Assembly (NCBI GenBank): GCA_015903945.1
Contig: JABMDL010000010.1
Location: 1-64,000 of the forward strand
Reading direction: 5' to 3'
DNA length: 64,000 bases
DNA from: Nitrospira sp.
GTDB lineage: Bacteria; Nitrospirota; Nitrospiria; Nitrospirales; Nitrospiraceae
In this document: piece after piece, positions 18,681 to 26,906 of the stretch
Layout of the letters: every line of letters starts with the position of its first letter
How positions within the stretch are numbered: position 1 is the stretch's first letter
Program-made: the position numbers and the translations under genes
Notes under the pieces: generated by a model
Database searches by the model: none
Told to the model about the DNA's origin: nothing
What the model saw: only the letters and a program-made list of their open reading frames with translations

Positions 18681-20053
18681 CGGTAAAATCTCCCTCCCGA
18701 CATTTGCGAGACCAATTCTTCAACCCGCCGATTGGACGCGCTGAAGGGATCCATGCACAGAATCGTTTCCTCCCAGTAGCCGTTCAGCTTCAGATAGGTC
18801 CAGTCCACCGTGTACGAGCGGTTCTTCGCCCTGGCGAACCGGATGAAGTCGCCACGGACCTTGGCCCTCGTCGTTTGTGGCGGTGTAAACATGGCCCGTT
18901 GGACCGCGTCCTCTTCCACAATCCGCTCGATGAGTCCGCGGGATTCCATCAGATAGTAGAGTCCCCGCGTTCGCTTGACGTCATGAAATTGAAGATCGAG
19001 CAGGAACACTCGCGGGTCGTCCCACCCACACCCTTTCTTGTCCACGTAGCTCTGGATCAGATGTTTCTTGGCCACCCAATCGATGTGATGCGTGAGTTGC
19101 ATGGGGTCGTCTTCCAGTCTGGCAAGGACCGTCTCCCACTTGGCATAGACGTCATCGAGAATCGCCTCGTGCGCCTGCTGGTCCAGATACTCCTTGGCAC
19201 GCTCCAGATACATCCGCTGGATTTCGACGGCCGTCAGCTGCCGGCCGTCGTCGAGCCGCACTTTCTTCTTGAGCGTCGGATCGCGCGCAATCTCGCGGAT
19301 TGCCTTGACGGGATCCTCCAACTCCATCCCGTGCACCGCATAGCCCTCCTCGATCATCGACAGGACCAGCGCCGCCGTGCCCACCTTGAGATAGGTGGCA
19401 AACTCCGACATGTTGGAATCGCCGACAATGATATGAAGGCGGCGATAGCGTTCGGCGTCGGCATGCGGTTCGTCGCGGGTGTTGATGATGCTGCGCGAGG
19501 AGGTGGTCGATGACGACGTCTTCTCATGAATATGCTGGGCCCGCTGGGAAATGAAATATTGCGGCTTCCCGGAGACCTTGAGCACCTTCCCCGCCCCACT
19601 GAACACCTGGCGCGTGACGAAGAACGGGATCAGCTGCTCCGTGACTTTCCAGAAATCGACGTCGCGCCGCATCAGAAAATTTTCATGGCAGCCGTAGGTA
19701 TTGCCCAGCGAATCCGTATTGTTCTTGAAAATATAGATCTCGCCTGACAGCCCTTCCTCGCGAAGCCGCTCTTCCGCCGCCGGCAGGCAGGCTTCCAGCA
19801 GCCGCTCACCGGCCTTGTCATGGATTACGAGATCGAGAATGTTGTCACACTCCGGCGTGGAGTATTCCGGATGGCACCCGGTATCTTGATAGAATCGCGC
19901 CCCATTGACCAGAAACGCGTTCGACGGCCAACTGTTCGGAATGAGGCCCTCGAAGATATACCCCAGTACCTTTTCCATCGGCAGATAGATTCGGCCATTA
20001 GGCGAAAAGATCAGGCCGTACTCGTTCTCGAGGCCGAAGATGCGCTGTTTCAT
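18677..20053 (-). CDS. pafA: Pup--protein ligase PafA
   Basis: Ligates the C-terminal glutamate of Pup (or the related UBact) to lysines of target proteins, marking them for the proteasome. I use the ATG at 20053 (MKQRIFGLENEYGL, 458 residues); the track ORF adds 20 unlikely codons. Family landmarks: GARFYQDTGCHPEYSTPECD, FKNNTDSLGNTYGCHENFLM, INTRDEPHADAERYRRLH and QPPQTTRAK-like PPQTTRAKVRGDFI. PafA is separated from Dop by the shorter N-terminus and by TVDWTYLKLNGYWEETILCMDPF. It lies downstream of prcA. Confidence 0.95.
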   Translation of the reverse strand: MKQRIFGLENEYGLIFSPNGRIYLPMEKVLGYIFEGLIPNSWPSNAFLVNGARFYQDTGCHPEYSTPECDNILDLVIHDKAGERLLEACLPAAEERLREEGLSGEIYIFKNNTDSLGNTYGCHENFLMRRDVDFWKVTEQLIPFFVTRQVFSGAGKVLKVSGKPQYFISQRAQHIHEKTSSSTTSSRSIINTRDEPHADAERYRRLHIIVGDSNMSEFATYLKVGTAALVLSMIEEGYAVHGMELEDPVKAIREIARDPTLKKKVRLDDGRQLTAVEIQRMYLERAKEYLDQQAHEAILDDVYAKWETVLARLEDDPMQLTHHIDWVAKKHLIQSYVDKKGCGWDDPRVFLLDLQFHDVKRTRGLYYLMESRGLIERIVEEDAVQRAMFTPPQTTRAKVRGDFIRFARAKNRSYTVDWTYLKLNGYWEETILCMDPFSASNRRVEELVSQMSGGRFYR

Positions 20054-20141
20054 GGGACCTGGATACGTCATGGGTGTCGCAATCAGATTACACGGCCATC
20101 CCCTGTTCTTCAACAGATGGGGAAGGATTGAGCGGGACGGA

Positions 20142-20828
20142 TCAGGCGGAGAGGAGCCGGCGAATGTCGCTCACCGGCACACGGCGGAATTTGCGACCCA
20201 CTCGGTGGCGTTCCAGGACGGCCACTTCAAGCCCTTCGGGGGCCAGCTTGAGATTGGCGGTCTGCTCCAGCGCCGAGACACAGCGGGACAACGCAGCGGC
20301 CAAGGACGGAGGCTCACTTGAGCTTTTTTCCTTCAACACGGCTTGGACGGCGTCGGATTTTCCGCCGATCACAGAGAAATTCTTCTCGTCAATGATGCTC
20401 CCATCGAACGAAATCCGGTAGATTTCGTTTGGCAGGGCGTCGGCGCCGACCTGTACCACGAGAATTTCAACTTCCAGCGGTTTGGCGTCTTGGCCAAACA
20501 CGGTGCCCAGGCTTTGGGAATAGCCGTTCGCCAGCGATCGGCCGGTCACATCCTCGCGGCTGTACATGAACCCTTTGAGATCGGCATGCCGAATGCCGGC
20601 TTTCCTGAGATTCTCAAATTCGCTGTATTTCCCAGCGCCGGCGAACGCAATGCAGTCGTAGATTTCCGACACCTTGTGGAGGGACGCGCTCGGATTATCC
20701 GCCGTCAGCAAAACCCCCTCGTCATATTCCATCGCGATGATCGAACGGCCCTTGGCGATGCCCTTCCTGGCATACTCCGCCTTGTCCTGCATCATCTGTT
20801 CTGGAGAGACGTAGTACGGCAACGGCAT
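20142..20828 (-). CDS. prcA: Proteasome subunit alpha
   Basis: Forms the outer heptameric rings of the 20S proteasome, gating entry and docking the Mpa ring. The 228 residues start MPLPYYVSPEQMMQDKAEYARKGIAKGRS, very close to the actinobacterial PrcA N-terminus that makes the gate. DVTGRSLANGYSQSLGT and YRISFDGSIIDE follow. The actinobacterial C-terminal tail is shorter here. It starts two bases after prcB, so the subunits should be made in equal amounts. Confidence 0.96.
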   Translation of the reverse strand: MPLPYYVSPEQMMQDKAEYARKGIAKGRSIIAMEYDEGVLLTADNPSASLHKVSEIYDCIAFAGAGKYSEFENLRKAGIRHADLKGFMYSREDVTGRSLANGYSQSLGTVFGQDAKPLEVEILVVQVGADALPNEIYRISFDGSIIDEKNFSVIGGKSDAVQAVLKEKSSSEPPSLAAALSRCVSALEQTANLKLAPEGLEVAVLERHRVGRKFRRVPVSDIRRLLSA

Positions 20829-20830
20829 GG

Positions 20831-21646
20831 TTAGGTCTCCTTCGACCGGCGCAGGTCGATCATGCCGTCGTACACCCCACGAATCCGATCGCCCGGCACA
20901 TCGGCAATGCCCTGCGCCGTCACGAATTTGGCCGTGGGATAAATCCCGCGCACGAAATCCGGACCACCCGTACCCACGTCATCGTCGGCAGCATTGTACA
21001 ATGCCGTCAGCGCCAATTTGAGCACATCCGCCTCCGACAGATTCTTTTGAAAATGCTCCCGCATGGTGTTCCGGGCATCTTTGCCCCCGGAGCCGATCGC
21101 GTGGTAATCCGATTCTTCGTACCGCCCTCCCGTAATGTCGTACTTGAAGATGCGCCCTTCCGTACGCGCGGCATCATACCCGACAAACAGAGGCATCACG
21201 ACGAGCCCCTGGAACACCATCGGCAGGTTGGCTTTGACCATTTGGCCGAGCTTGTTGGCCTTGCCTTCGCAGGACAGCGGCATCCCTTCCAATTTCTCAT
21301 AATGTTCGAGCTCGGTTTGCAACAGCTTGGCCATTTCAATACAGGGCCCTGCGGCACCGGCAATCGCCATGGCGGAGAATTCATCGATCTTGAATACCTT
21401 TTCAATACGGCGATCGGCAATCTGAAATCCCTCCGTTGCCCGGCGATCGCCGGCAATGACCACCCCCTGTTGATACTTGATGGCCAACACCGTTGTGGCC
21501 TGAGGCACCGCCAGTGAAACACCCGCACGATCCGGCTGATTCGAGGGCATTGATCCCTGGCCGCCCGGCATCAACCCAGGATGGTACTGCGTCACGAAGT
21601 TGAAAAAGCTGGAGTCGTCGTGATTCGGGAAATACGGCAGTTTCAT
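20831..21646 (-). CDS. prcB: Proteasome subunit beta
   Basis: Catalytic subunit of the 20S core. A 50-residue propeptide (MKLPYFPNHDDSSFFNFVTQ...) precedes the nucleophile Thr51, in TTVLAIKYQQGVVIAGDRRA. Counting from this Thr as 1, Asp17 and Lys33 are in place. The residue before the cleavage site is alanine (PQA/TT) rather than the usual glycine. ELEHYEKLEGMPLS and YNAADDDVGTGGPDFVRGIYPT match actinobacterial PrcB. The gene is 22 bases after dop, leaving no room for a pup gene at the place where actinobacteria carry it. Confidence 0.96.
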   Translation of the reverse strand: MKLPYFPNHDDSSFFNFVTQYHPGLMPGGQGSMPSNQPDRAGVSLAVPQATTVLAIKYQQGVVIAGDRRATEGFQIADRRIEKVFKIDEFSAMAIAGAAGPCIEMAKLLQTELEHYEKLEGMPLSCEGKANKLGQMVKANLPMVFQGLVVMPLFVGYDAARTEGRIFKYDITGGRYEESDYHAIGSGGKDARNTMREHFQKNLSEADVLKLALTALYNAADDDVGTGGPDFVRGIYPTAKFVTAQGIADVPGDRIRGVYDGMIDLRRSKET

Positions 21647-21668
21647 AAAGGTATCTAGGGTCGGCGTG

Positions 21669-23168
21669 TCAGGCCTTCAGCTTCTCAATGAGGGCATCAA
21701 CTGTCTCAACCGCATCGAGCAATCCACCGGTCAACGCCTGTGTCCCGCGATGGGGGTCCATCAACGGGATTTTCTTGATGGTCGTGTTGCCCACATCGAA
21801 CAACACCGAAGTCCAACTCGCGCCATACAGTGACGCGGCGAACTTGGCGGCGCAACGGCCCCGGAAATAGGCTCTGGTACCGGGCGGCGGCGTACATTCG
21901 GCCTGCCGGATCTCCGCTTCCTCCACGATCCGCTCAATATGAGCGCCGCGTTCCAGTGTATAGAAGAGCCCTTTCTCAGGACGGACGTCATGGTACTGAA
22001 GGTCCATGAGCTTGGTGCGAGGATCGTCCCACCCGCAACCTTTCCGATCCATGTACGATTCAATCAGATGGCGCTTGGCCACCCAATCCAACTCCCTCAC
22101 CAACAGCCGCGGGTCTCGTTCGAGTTTGCTCAGCACGTCCTCCCAGCGGGCGAGCACCTCCTGTGTCGCCTGCGTTGAACCGCGCGCGGCGTACGAGGCC
22201 GTTGCAGCCGCGAGATAGGCGCGCTGAATCGCCAGCGCCGTCGTCGGACGCCCCCCCGCCAGCTTGATCGTTTGCTTCATCTCCAGATCGCGCGAGACTT
22301 GTTTGAACACCCGAACCGGCTCCTCCAGTTCCACCTGCGGCAACTCAGCACCGGCTTCCAACAGCTCCAGCACGATGTCCAAGGTTCCCACCTTCAGATA
22401 GGTGGAGACCTCCGCCATATTGGCATCGCCCACGATGACATGGAGACGGCGAGACTTGGCGTAATCGGCATGCGGCTCGTCGCGTGAATTGATGATCGGC
22501 CGCTTGACCATCGTATTCAGATCGACCAGGCACTCGAAAAAATCGGCGCGCTGGGAGATTTGATACTCGGCTGGAGCGGTCTGATTCTCCGCGCCGACCT
22601 TTCCGGCCCCGGCAAAGATCGGCCTCGTCACCAAAAACGGCGTGAGCACCCGGACGATCTTTTCGAACGGCACCGTCCGCGAGACCAGGTAGTTCTCATG
22701 GTACCCGTAGCTATTGCCCTTTCCGTCGGAGTTGTTCTTGTACAAGAGATACTGTTCGCTCCCCCGCACCTTCGCGAGTTCCTGAAGACTCTGCGCGAGG
22801 ATCCGTTCTCCAATCCGCTCGAACGCCACCACCTCCCTCGGAGTCGAACACTCCGGCGTGGAGTACTCCGGATGGGCACCATCGACGTACAACCGCCCGC
22901 CGTTGGCGAGGACTTTGTTGAGTTGCCGGTTGTAGTCAGGATTCGGCCGCTCGCGCTCCCCATCGACTTCGAATCCTCGGGCATCTACAAGTGGATTCTC
23001 GTTTTCGTAGTCCCAGATCGCGTGTGGGGCAGGCAGTCCCCGATAGTGCCCGATGACGGCAATGGAGGCGGTCACGGGATCTGCCGCAGCACGCTCCGTC
23101 GCCGCGATGCCGAACTCCGTTTCCGTACCCAGCACTCGTGCGCGATTCGTCGAGGTCTGTTCCTGCAT
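21669..23168 (-). CDS. dop: Pup deamidase/depupylase Dop
   Basis: PafA-like enzyme that removes Pup from targets and deamidates Pup ending in glutamine. Its 499 residues begin RVLGTETEFGIAA and include the Dop-type insertion with IWDYENENPLVDARGFE. RLYVDGAHPEYSTPECS, YKNNSDGKGNSYGYHENYL, INSRDEPHADYAKSRRLH and the C-terminal ASWTSVLFDVG...TQALTGGLLDAVETVDALI follow; that C-terminal part is diagnostic of Dop against PafA. It starts 9 bases after mpa. Presence of a deamidase suggests the missing Pup-like protein ends in Gln or must be recycled. Confidence 0.95.
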   Translation of the reverse strand: MQEQTSTNRARVLGTETEFGIAATERAAADPVTASIAVIGHYRGLPAPHAIWDYENENPLVDARGFEVDGERERPNPDYNRQLNKVLANGGRLYVDGAHPEYSTPECSTPREVVAFERIGERILAQSLQELAKVRGSEQYLLYKNNSDGKGNSYGYHENYLVSRTVPFEKIVRVLTPFLVTRPIFAGAGKVGAENQTAPAEYQISQRADFFECLVDLNTMVKRPIINSRDEPHADYAKSRRLHVIVGDANMAEVSTYLKVGTLDIVLELLEAGAELPQVELEEPVRVFKQVSRDLEMKQTIKLAGGRPTTALAIQRAYLAAATASYAARGSTQATQEVLARWEDVLSKLERDPRLLVRELDWVAKRHLIESYMDRKGCGWDDPRTKLMDLQYHDVRPEKGLFYTLERGAHIERIVEEAEIRQAECTPPPGTRAYFRGRCAAKFAASLYGASWTSVLFDVGNTTIKKIPLMDPHRGTQALTGGLLDAVETVDALIEKLKA

Positions 23169-23177
23169 GAGATTTAG

Positions 23178-24947
23178 TTAGAGGTAGTGCCCGGTGGTGA
23201 CGGTTTCAATCTGGCGGGATTCGCTTGGCCCGCCGCTGATCGTCCGAAGATGCACGATCTTCTCGCCTTTCTTGCCGGCGACCTTCGCCCAATCATCCGG
23301 GTTGGTTGTATTCGGAAGGTCTTCGTGCTCCTTGAATTCTTCACGGATGGCCCGCACCAGATCGTCCGACCTGAGGCCCTGTCCTTCCTGGGCAATTGCC
23401 CGCTTCACGGCGAATTTTTTCGCGCGTGACACAATGCCTTCGATCAGCGCGCCGCTGGCGAAATCTTTGAAATACAGCACTTCCTTCTCGCCGTTGGCGT
23501 AGGTGACTTCAATAAATTTATTCTCTTCACTCGGGGCATACATGGTCTCCACCGTCTTCGCGATCAGCCGATCCACAAGCGCCTGCCGATCGCCTCCATA
23601 ACGGTCCACCTCGTCCTGAGCGAACGGCAGATCTGCCGACACATACTTCGAGAAAATGTCCCGCGCGGCGGTCGCGTCCGGGCGTCCAACTTTGACTTTC
23701 ACATCCAATCGCCCGGCGCGGAGCACGGCGGGGTCGATCAAATCCTGTCGGTTGCTCGCCCCGATCACGATCACGTTGCGCAACCGCTCGACCCCGTCGA
23801 TCTCGGAGAGGAACTGCGGCACGATCGTCGACTCGATATCAGATGAAATCCCCGTGCCCCGAGTCCTGAAGAGCGCGTCCATTTCATCGAAAAAGACGAT
23901 CACCGGATGACCGTCCTCCGCGCGCTCTTTCGCTTTCTTGAAGACCTCGCGCACTTGCCGTTCAGATTCGCCGACGTACTTATTAAGCAATTCCGGCCCT
24001 TTCACGTGCAGGAAATAGCTGCGAATCTCTTTCCCCGCGCGAGAACCCAATTTCTTGGCAATCGAGTTGGCAACGGCCTTGGCAATGAGCGTCTTCCCGC
24101 AGCCCGGCGGCCCATAGAGCAGCACGCCTTTGGGCGCACTCAGTTTGTATTCAGCAAAAATGTGCGGATGGAGGAAGGGCAATTCGACTGCGTCGCGGAC
24201 CTGCTCCAATTCTTTCTGGAGGCCGCCGATGTGTTCATAATCGACGTCCGGGACCTCTTCCAATACGAGTTCTTCCGCTTCTGACTTGGGCAATTTTTCA
24301 ATCACATACCCGGAGCGAGGGTCGTACAGCAGATGGTCGCCGACGCTCAGCCGTTCGACGAGTAGCGGGTCACCCAGTTCCGCGACTTTTTCCTCGTCGA
24401 AATGGAGCGTCACGAGTGCGCGCCCCCCCTCCAGCACGTCCTTCAGGCGGACGACCTCACCCTGGCTGTCGAACCCCTTGGCCTCGATGACGTTGAGAGC
24501 CTCGTTCAGGATGACTTCCTGCCCTTTCCGTAGCTGCGTACGTTTAATGGAGGGATGAAGGCTGACTTTCATTTTCCGTCCCGACACGAACACCGTCCCC
24601 GTGCCATCTTCGTTGAGGCAGGAAAAAATCGCGTACGCAGACGGCGGCGCCGTCAGCTTGTCCACTTCGGCGCGCAAGGCTTCGATCTGGGCCTTGGCTT
24701 CGTGCAGGGTGGCAACGAGCTTTTCGTTCTGCTTATTGGCTTGTTCGAGTTGGTGGCGTGACTGATACAGCCGGCGGATTTCCTCTTCCATCGACTGGAT
24801 TTGTACGCGCAGCTTATCGACTTCCCGCGCATGCTCGTCGTTCTTGTGTATCATGTCCGCGTCACCATCGGACAACTGGTGCGTGATTTTCTTGACAGAA
24901 TCCCGAAGAGACCGAAACCGGTTCGACCGCCCCTTGCTGTCTCCCAT
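23178..24947 (-). CDS. mpa: Proteasome-activating AAA ATPase (Mpa/ARC)
   Basis: Hexameric unfoldase that captures Pup-tagged proteins through its coiled coils and feeds them into PrcAB. The track ORF starts at 25016, but a promoter -10 box lies there. The ATG at 24947 (MGDSKGRSNRFRSLRDS, 589 residues) fits better, with GGAG just upstream. Layout: N-terminal coiled coil (about residues 35-90), OB domains, AAA module with GPPGCGKTLIAKAVAN and VIVFFDEMDALFRTRG. The C-terminus GHYL has the penultimate tyrosine that docks on the alpha ring. First gene of the proteasome operon. Confidence 0.95.
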   Translation of the reverse strand: MGDSKGRSNRFRSLRDSVKKITHQLSDGDADMIHKNDEHAREVDKLRVQIQSMEEEIRRLYQSRHQLEQANKQNEKLVATLHEAKAQIEALRAEVDKLTAPPSAYAIFSCLNEDGTGTVFVSGRKMKVSLHPSIKRTQLRKGQEVILNEALNVIEAKGFDSQGEVVRLKDVLEGGRALVTLHFDEEKVAELGDPLLVERLSVGDHLLYDPRSGYVIEKLPKSEAEELVLEEVPDVDYEHIGGLQKELEQVRDAVELPFLHPHIFAEYKLSAPKGVLLYGPPGCGKTLIAKAVANSIAKKLGSRAGKEIRSYFLHVKGPELLNKYVGESERQVREVFKKAKERAEDGHPVIVFFDEMDALFRTRGTGISSDIESTIVPQFLSEIDGVERLRNVIVIGASNRQDLIDPAVLRAGRLDVKVKVGRPDATAARDIFSKYVSADLPFAQDEVDRYGGDRQALVDRLIAKTVETMYAPSEENKFIEVTYANGEKEVLYFKDFASGALIEGIVSRAKKFAVKRAIAQEGQGLRSDDLVRAIREEFKEHEDLPNTTNPDDWAKVAGKKGEKIVHLRTISGGPSESRQIETVTTGHYL

Positions 24948-25006
24948 GCCTCCACTCGGCGATTCGCCCGTAACGGCGGTGAGAGCACATTGTGTATCCG
25001 TGTCGG

Positions 25007-25035
25007 ATTCTAACACCCGACCTAGGGGTGGTCAA
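25007..25035 (-). promoter_or_regulatory. Sigma70-type promoter of the proteasome operon
   Basis: Minus strand TTGACC (25030-25035), 17-base spacer, TAGAAT (25007-25012). Transcription would begin near 25000, about 50 bases before the mpa ATG at 24947. The -10 box overlaps the GTG at 25016, which argues against the longer mpa frame. Confidence 0.65.
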
Positions 25036-25083
25036 CTAGAGTGCGCGATCGTGCGCGAGACAATGCAGAGATGTGACGAACTG

Positions 25084-25710
25084 TTACGACATCAACGACG
25101 CCAGCATATCACGTGTCGCCGCAGCGACATTGTCGCGAGTCAGAATCGCCCCGATCACGGCGACGCCATGAGCGCCGGTCTGGCGGACATCGGGCACCGA
25201 CGCACGCGTCACACCGCCCACGGCAAACACTGGAATGGCCGAACGACGGCATGCTTCGGCCAGTGCCCCCAATCCCAACGGAGGCCCAAACGACCGCTTC
25301 GACGGCGTATCGAAAATCGGACCGAACAGCACATAGTCCGCCCCATCCCGATTCGCTTGTTCTACCTCGCCGATGGAATGTGTCGAGACACCGACGAGAC
25401 GATCGAGTCCGACCAACCGACGCGCAACGGACACCGGCAAACTGTTTGCCCGCAGATGCACACCGTCCGCGTTCATGACCAACACAAGATCGACACGATC
25501 GTTCACAATCAACGGAACGGCGCGCGGCGCCGTCATCGATTGGATCTCGCGCGCCCGCGCAAGCAATTCGCCTGTCGAGAGATCACGTTCCCGAAGTTGG
25601 ACGGCGGGCAATCCGGCGTTGACAGCTTGTTGAATGAGAGATGAAAGGGATCGACCACCCGTTTGAGTCCGGTCGGTCACGAGGAGCAGACGGAAATTGA
25701 CGGGAGGCAT
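25084..25710 (-). CDS. thiE: Thiamine-phosphate synthase
   Basis: Couples HMP pyrophosphate and the thiazole phosphate to thiamine phosphate. The 208-residue TIM barrel shows VQLRERDLSTGELLARAREI, LIVNDRVDLVLVMNADGVHL (the pyrophosphate- and magnesium-binding part) and DYVLFGPIFDTPSKR. It lies downstream of thiS-thiG, separated by 97 bases of repeat DNA; its product is the substrate of ThiL. It converges with nothing and is followed by the proteasome promoter region. No TPP riboswitch was found before any thi gene here. Confidence 0.95.
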   Translation of the reverse strand: MPPVNFRLLLVTDRTQTGGRSLSSLIQQAVNAGLPAVQLRERDLSTGELLARAREIQSMTAPRAVPLIVNDRVDLVLVMNADGVHLRANSLPVSVARRLVGLDRLVGVSTHSIGEVEQANRDGADYVLFGPIFDTPSKRSFGPPLGLGALAEACRRSAIPVFAVGGVTRASVPDVRQTGAHGVAVIGAILTRDNVAAATRDMLASLMS

Positions 25711-25726
25711 GGGATCAACAGTGGTA

Positions 25727-25804
25727 AGGACTGCGGGCTGAGGACTGAGTCCGGGAGGAATTTGGGACAGCCAACTCAGACCTCAGCACTCATGGCTCAG
25801 CACT
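25727..25804. repeat. Intergenic imperfect palindrome between thiG and thiE
   Basis: The words CTGAGGACTGAGT (about 25739) and ACTCAGACCTCAG (about 25775) form a near-perfect inverted repeat, flanked by more copies of GCTGAG/CTCAGCACT. It is the same kind of patchwork, word-repeating spacer as at 34774-34858. No coding sense seen. Confidence 0.5.
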
Positions 25805-25807
25805 ATT

Positions 25808-26581
25808 CTACAGCATGCCTTCGATCGGGCTACTGGCCGTCGCATAGAGTTTTCTGGGAATCCGACCGGCCTTGTAGGCCAATCGGCCCGCCCACACGGC
25901 GTATTTCATGGCTTCCGCCATCGCAAGCGGATTCTGCGCGCCGGCAATGGCCGTGTTCATGAGCACCGCATCGGCTCCATATTCCATCGCCAGCGCCGCA
26001 TCGGACGCAGTCCCGACGCCGGCATCGACGATCACCGGCACATTGACGGACTCCATCAGGATTTTCAGGTTATACGGGTTTCGGATGCCCAGGCCGGACC
26101 CGATCGGCGCGGCCAACGGCATGACCGCCGGACATCCAATATCCACCAACTTCTTCGCCACGATCGGATCATCATTGGTGTAGGGCAGCACAATGAATCC
26201 TTCTTTAATGAGAATCTTCGCCGCCTCGATCAGACCCGCCGTATCGGGGAACAAGGTTTTCTCATCGCCGAGCACTTCCAGTTTGATCAGGTCGGAGACA
26301 CCGGCTGCGCGGGCCAAACGGGAATATCGCACCGCATCCTCCACCGTGTAACAGCCGGCCGTGTTGGGCAGGATGGTGTACTTCTTAGGGTCGATGTAGT
26401 CGAGCAGGTTGTCCTTTGAGCGGTCGGTAATGTTCACACGGCGCACCGCCACCGTCACGACATCAGCACCGGACGCTTCGATGGCCTTTTGCGTTTCGAT
26501 GAAATCCTTGTACTTACCCGTTCCGACCCAGAGCCGGGACTTGAACTCACGTCCTGCGATTATCAACCGATCATCTGCCAT
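25808..26581 (-). CDS. thiG: Thiazole synthase ThiG
   Basis: Builds the thiazole ring phosphate of thiamine from DXP, dehydroglycine and ThiS-bound sulfur. The 257-residue TIM barrel has [22 protein letters not shown] at the start, the DXP-imine lysine region in [16 protein letters not shown], and [39 protein letters not shown] before the ATG overlaps the end of thiS. thiF and thiH or thiO are not in the window. Confidence 0.96.
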   Translation of the reverse strand: MADDRLIIAGREFKSRLWVGTGKYKDFIETQKAIEASGADVVTVAVRRVNITDRSKDNLLDYIDPKKYTILPNTAGCYTVEDAVRYSRLARAAGVSDLIKLEVLGDEKTLFPDTAGLIEAAKILIKEGFIVLPYTNDDPIVAKKLVDIGCPAVMPLAAPIGSGLGIRNPYNLKILMESVNVPVIVDAGVGTASDAALAMEYGADAVLMNTAIAGAQNPLAMAEAMKYAVWAGRLAYKAGRIPRKLYATASSPIEGML

Positions 26582-26590
26582 AGTATCCTC

Positions 26591-26809
26591 TTAGAATGAT
26601 CCCCCGCCGATGAAGCTCAGGATTTCCACCCGATCCCCGTCCTTGAGAGACCGTTGCCCGAACATGGCGCGATCCAGAATTTCGAGATTCAACTCGACCG
26701 CCACTCGCTCGGCCTTGATGTCTAACTCCCGCAACAGATCGGCGACCGTCGCGCCGCCACGCCAATCCTTCGCCTCGCCGTTCACCTGGATTCGAATAGG
26801 CGCTTGCAT
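26591..26809 (-). CDS. thiS: Sulfur carrier protein ThiS
   Basis: A 72-residue ubiquitin-fold carrier that gives sulfur to ThiG after C-terminal thiocarboxylation. IRIQVNGEAKDWRGGATVADLLREL and VAVELNLEILDR match the family, and the frame ends ILSFIGGGSF. The usual C-terminus is a free Gly-Gly; here Ser-Phe follows the glycines, so either trimming is needed or the activation differs (see findings). It precedes thiG by 9 bases. An AGGA lies 9 bases before the ATG but inside the predicted -10 box. Confidence 0.9.
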   Translation of the reverse strand: MQAPIRIQVNGEAKDWRGGATVADLLRELDIKAERVAVELNLEILDRAMFGQRSLKDGDRVEILSFIGGGSF

Positions 26810-26817
26810 AGACCGTC

Positions 26818-26847
26818 ATCCTATGAGACGCGAATTCACCTTGTCAA
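26818..26847 (-). promoter_or_regulatory. Candidate promoter of the thiSGE operon
   Basis: Minus strand TTGACA (26842-26847), 18-base spacer, TAGGAT (26818-26823). The start of transcription would fall about two bases before the thiS ATG, giving an almost leaderless message. The -10 box is only a 4/6 match. Confidence 0.45.
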
Positions 26848-26906
26848 TCAACGCCCCCTTGCCCAAACGGCCGGGAACATCGCACAATGGCCCCACAGGA
26901 ATGACG

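Noticed and set aside
23174-23395. 73-residue frame between dop and mpa as a possible Pup/UBact
   Set aside because: It overlaps the mpa 3' end in another frame, is very Arg/Ser-rich and ends TTSN, not Gly-Glu or Gly-Gln.
24948-25016. GTG at 25016 as the start of mpa
   Set aside because: It overlaps the -10 box of the best promoter candidate; the ATG at 24947 has GGAG just before it.
26810-26906. TPP riboswitch before thiS
   Set aside because: The gap is under 100 bases and lacks the conserved CTGAGA and ACCTGA blocks in order.
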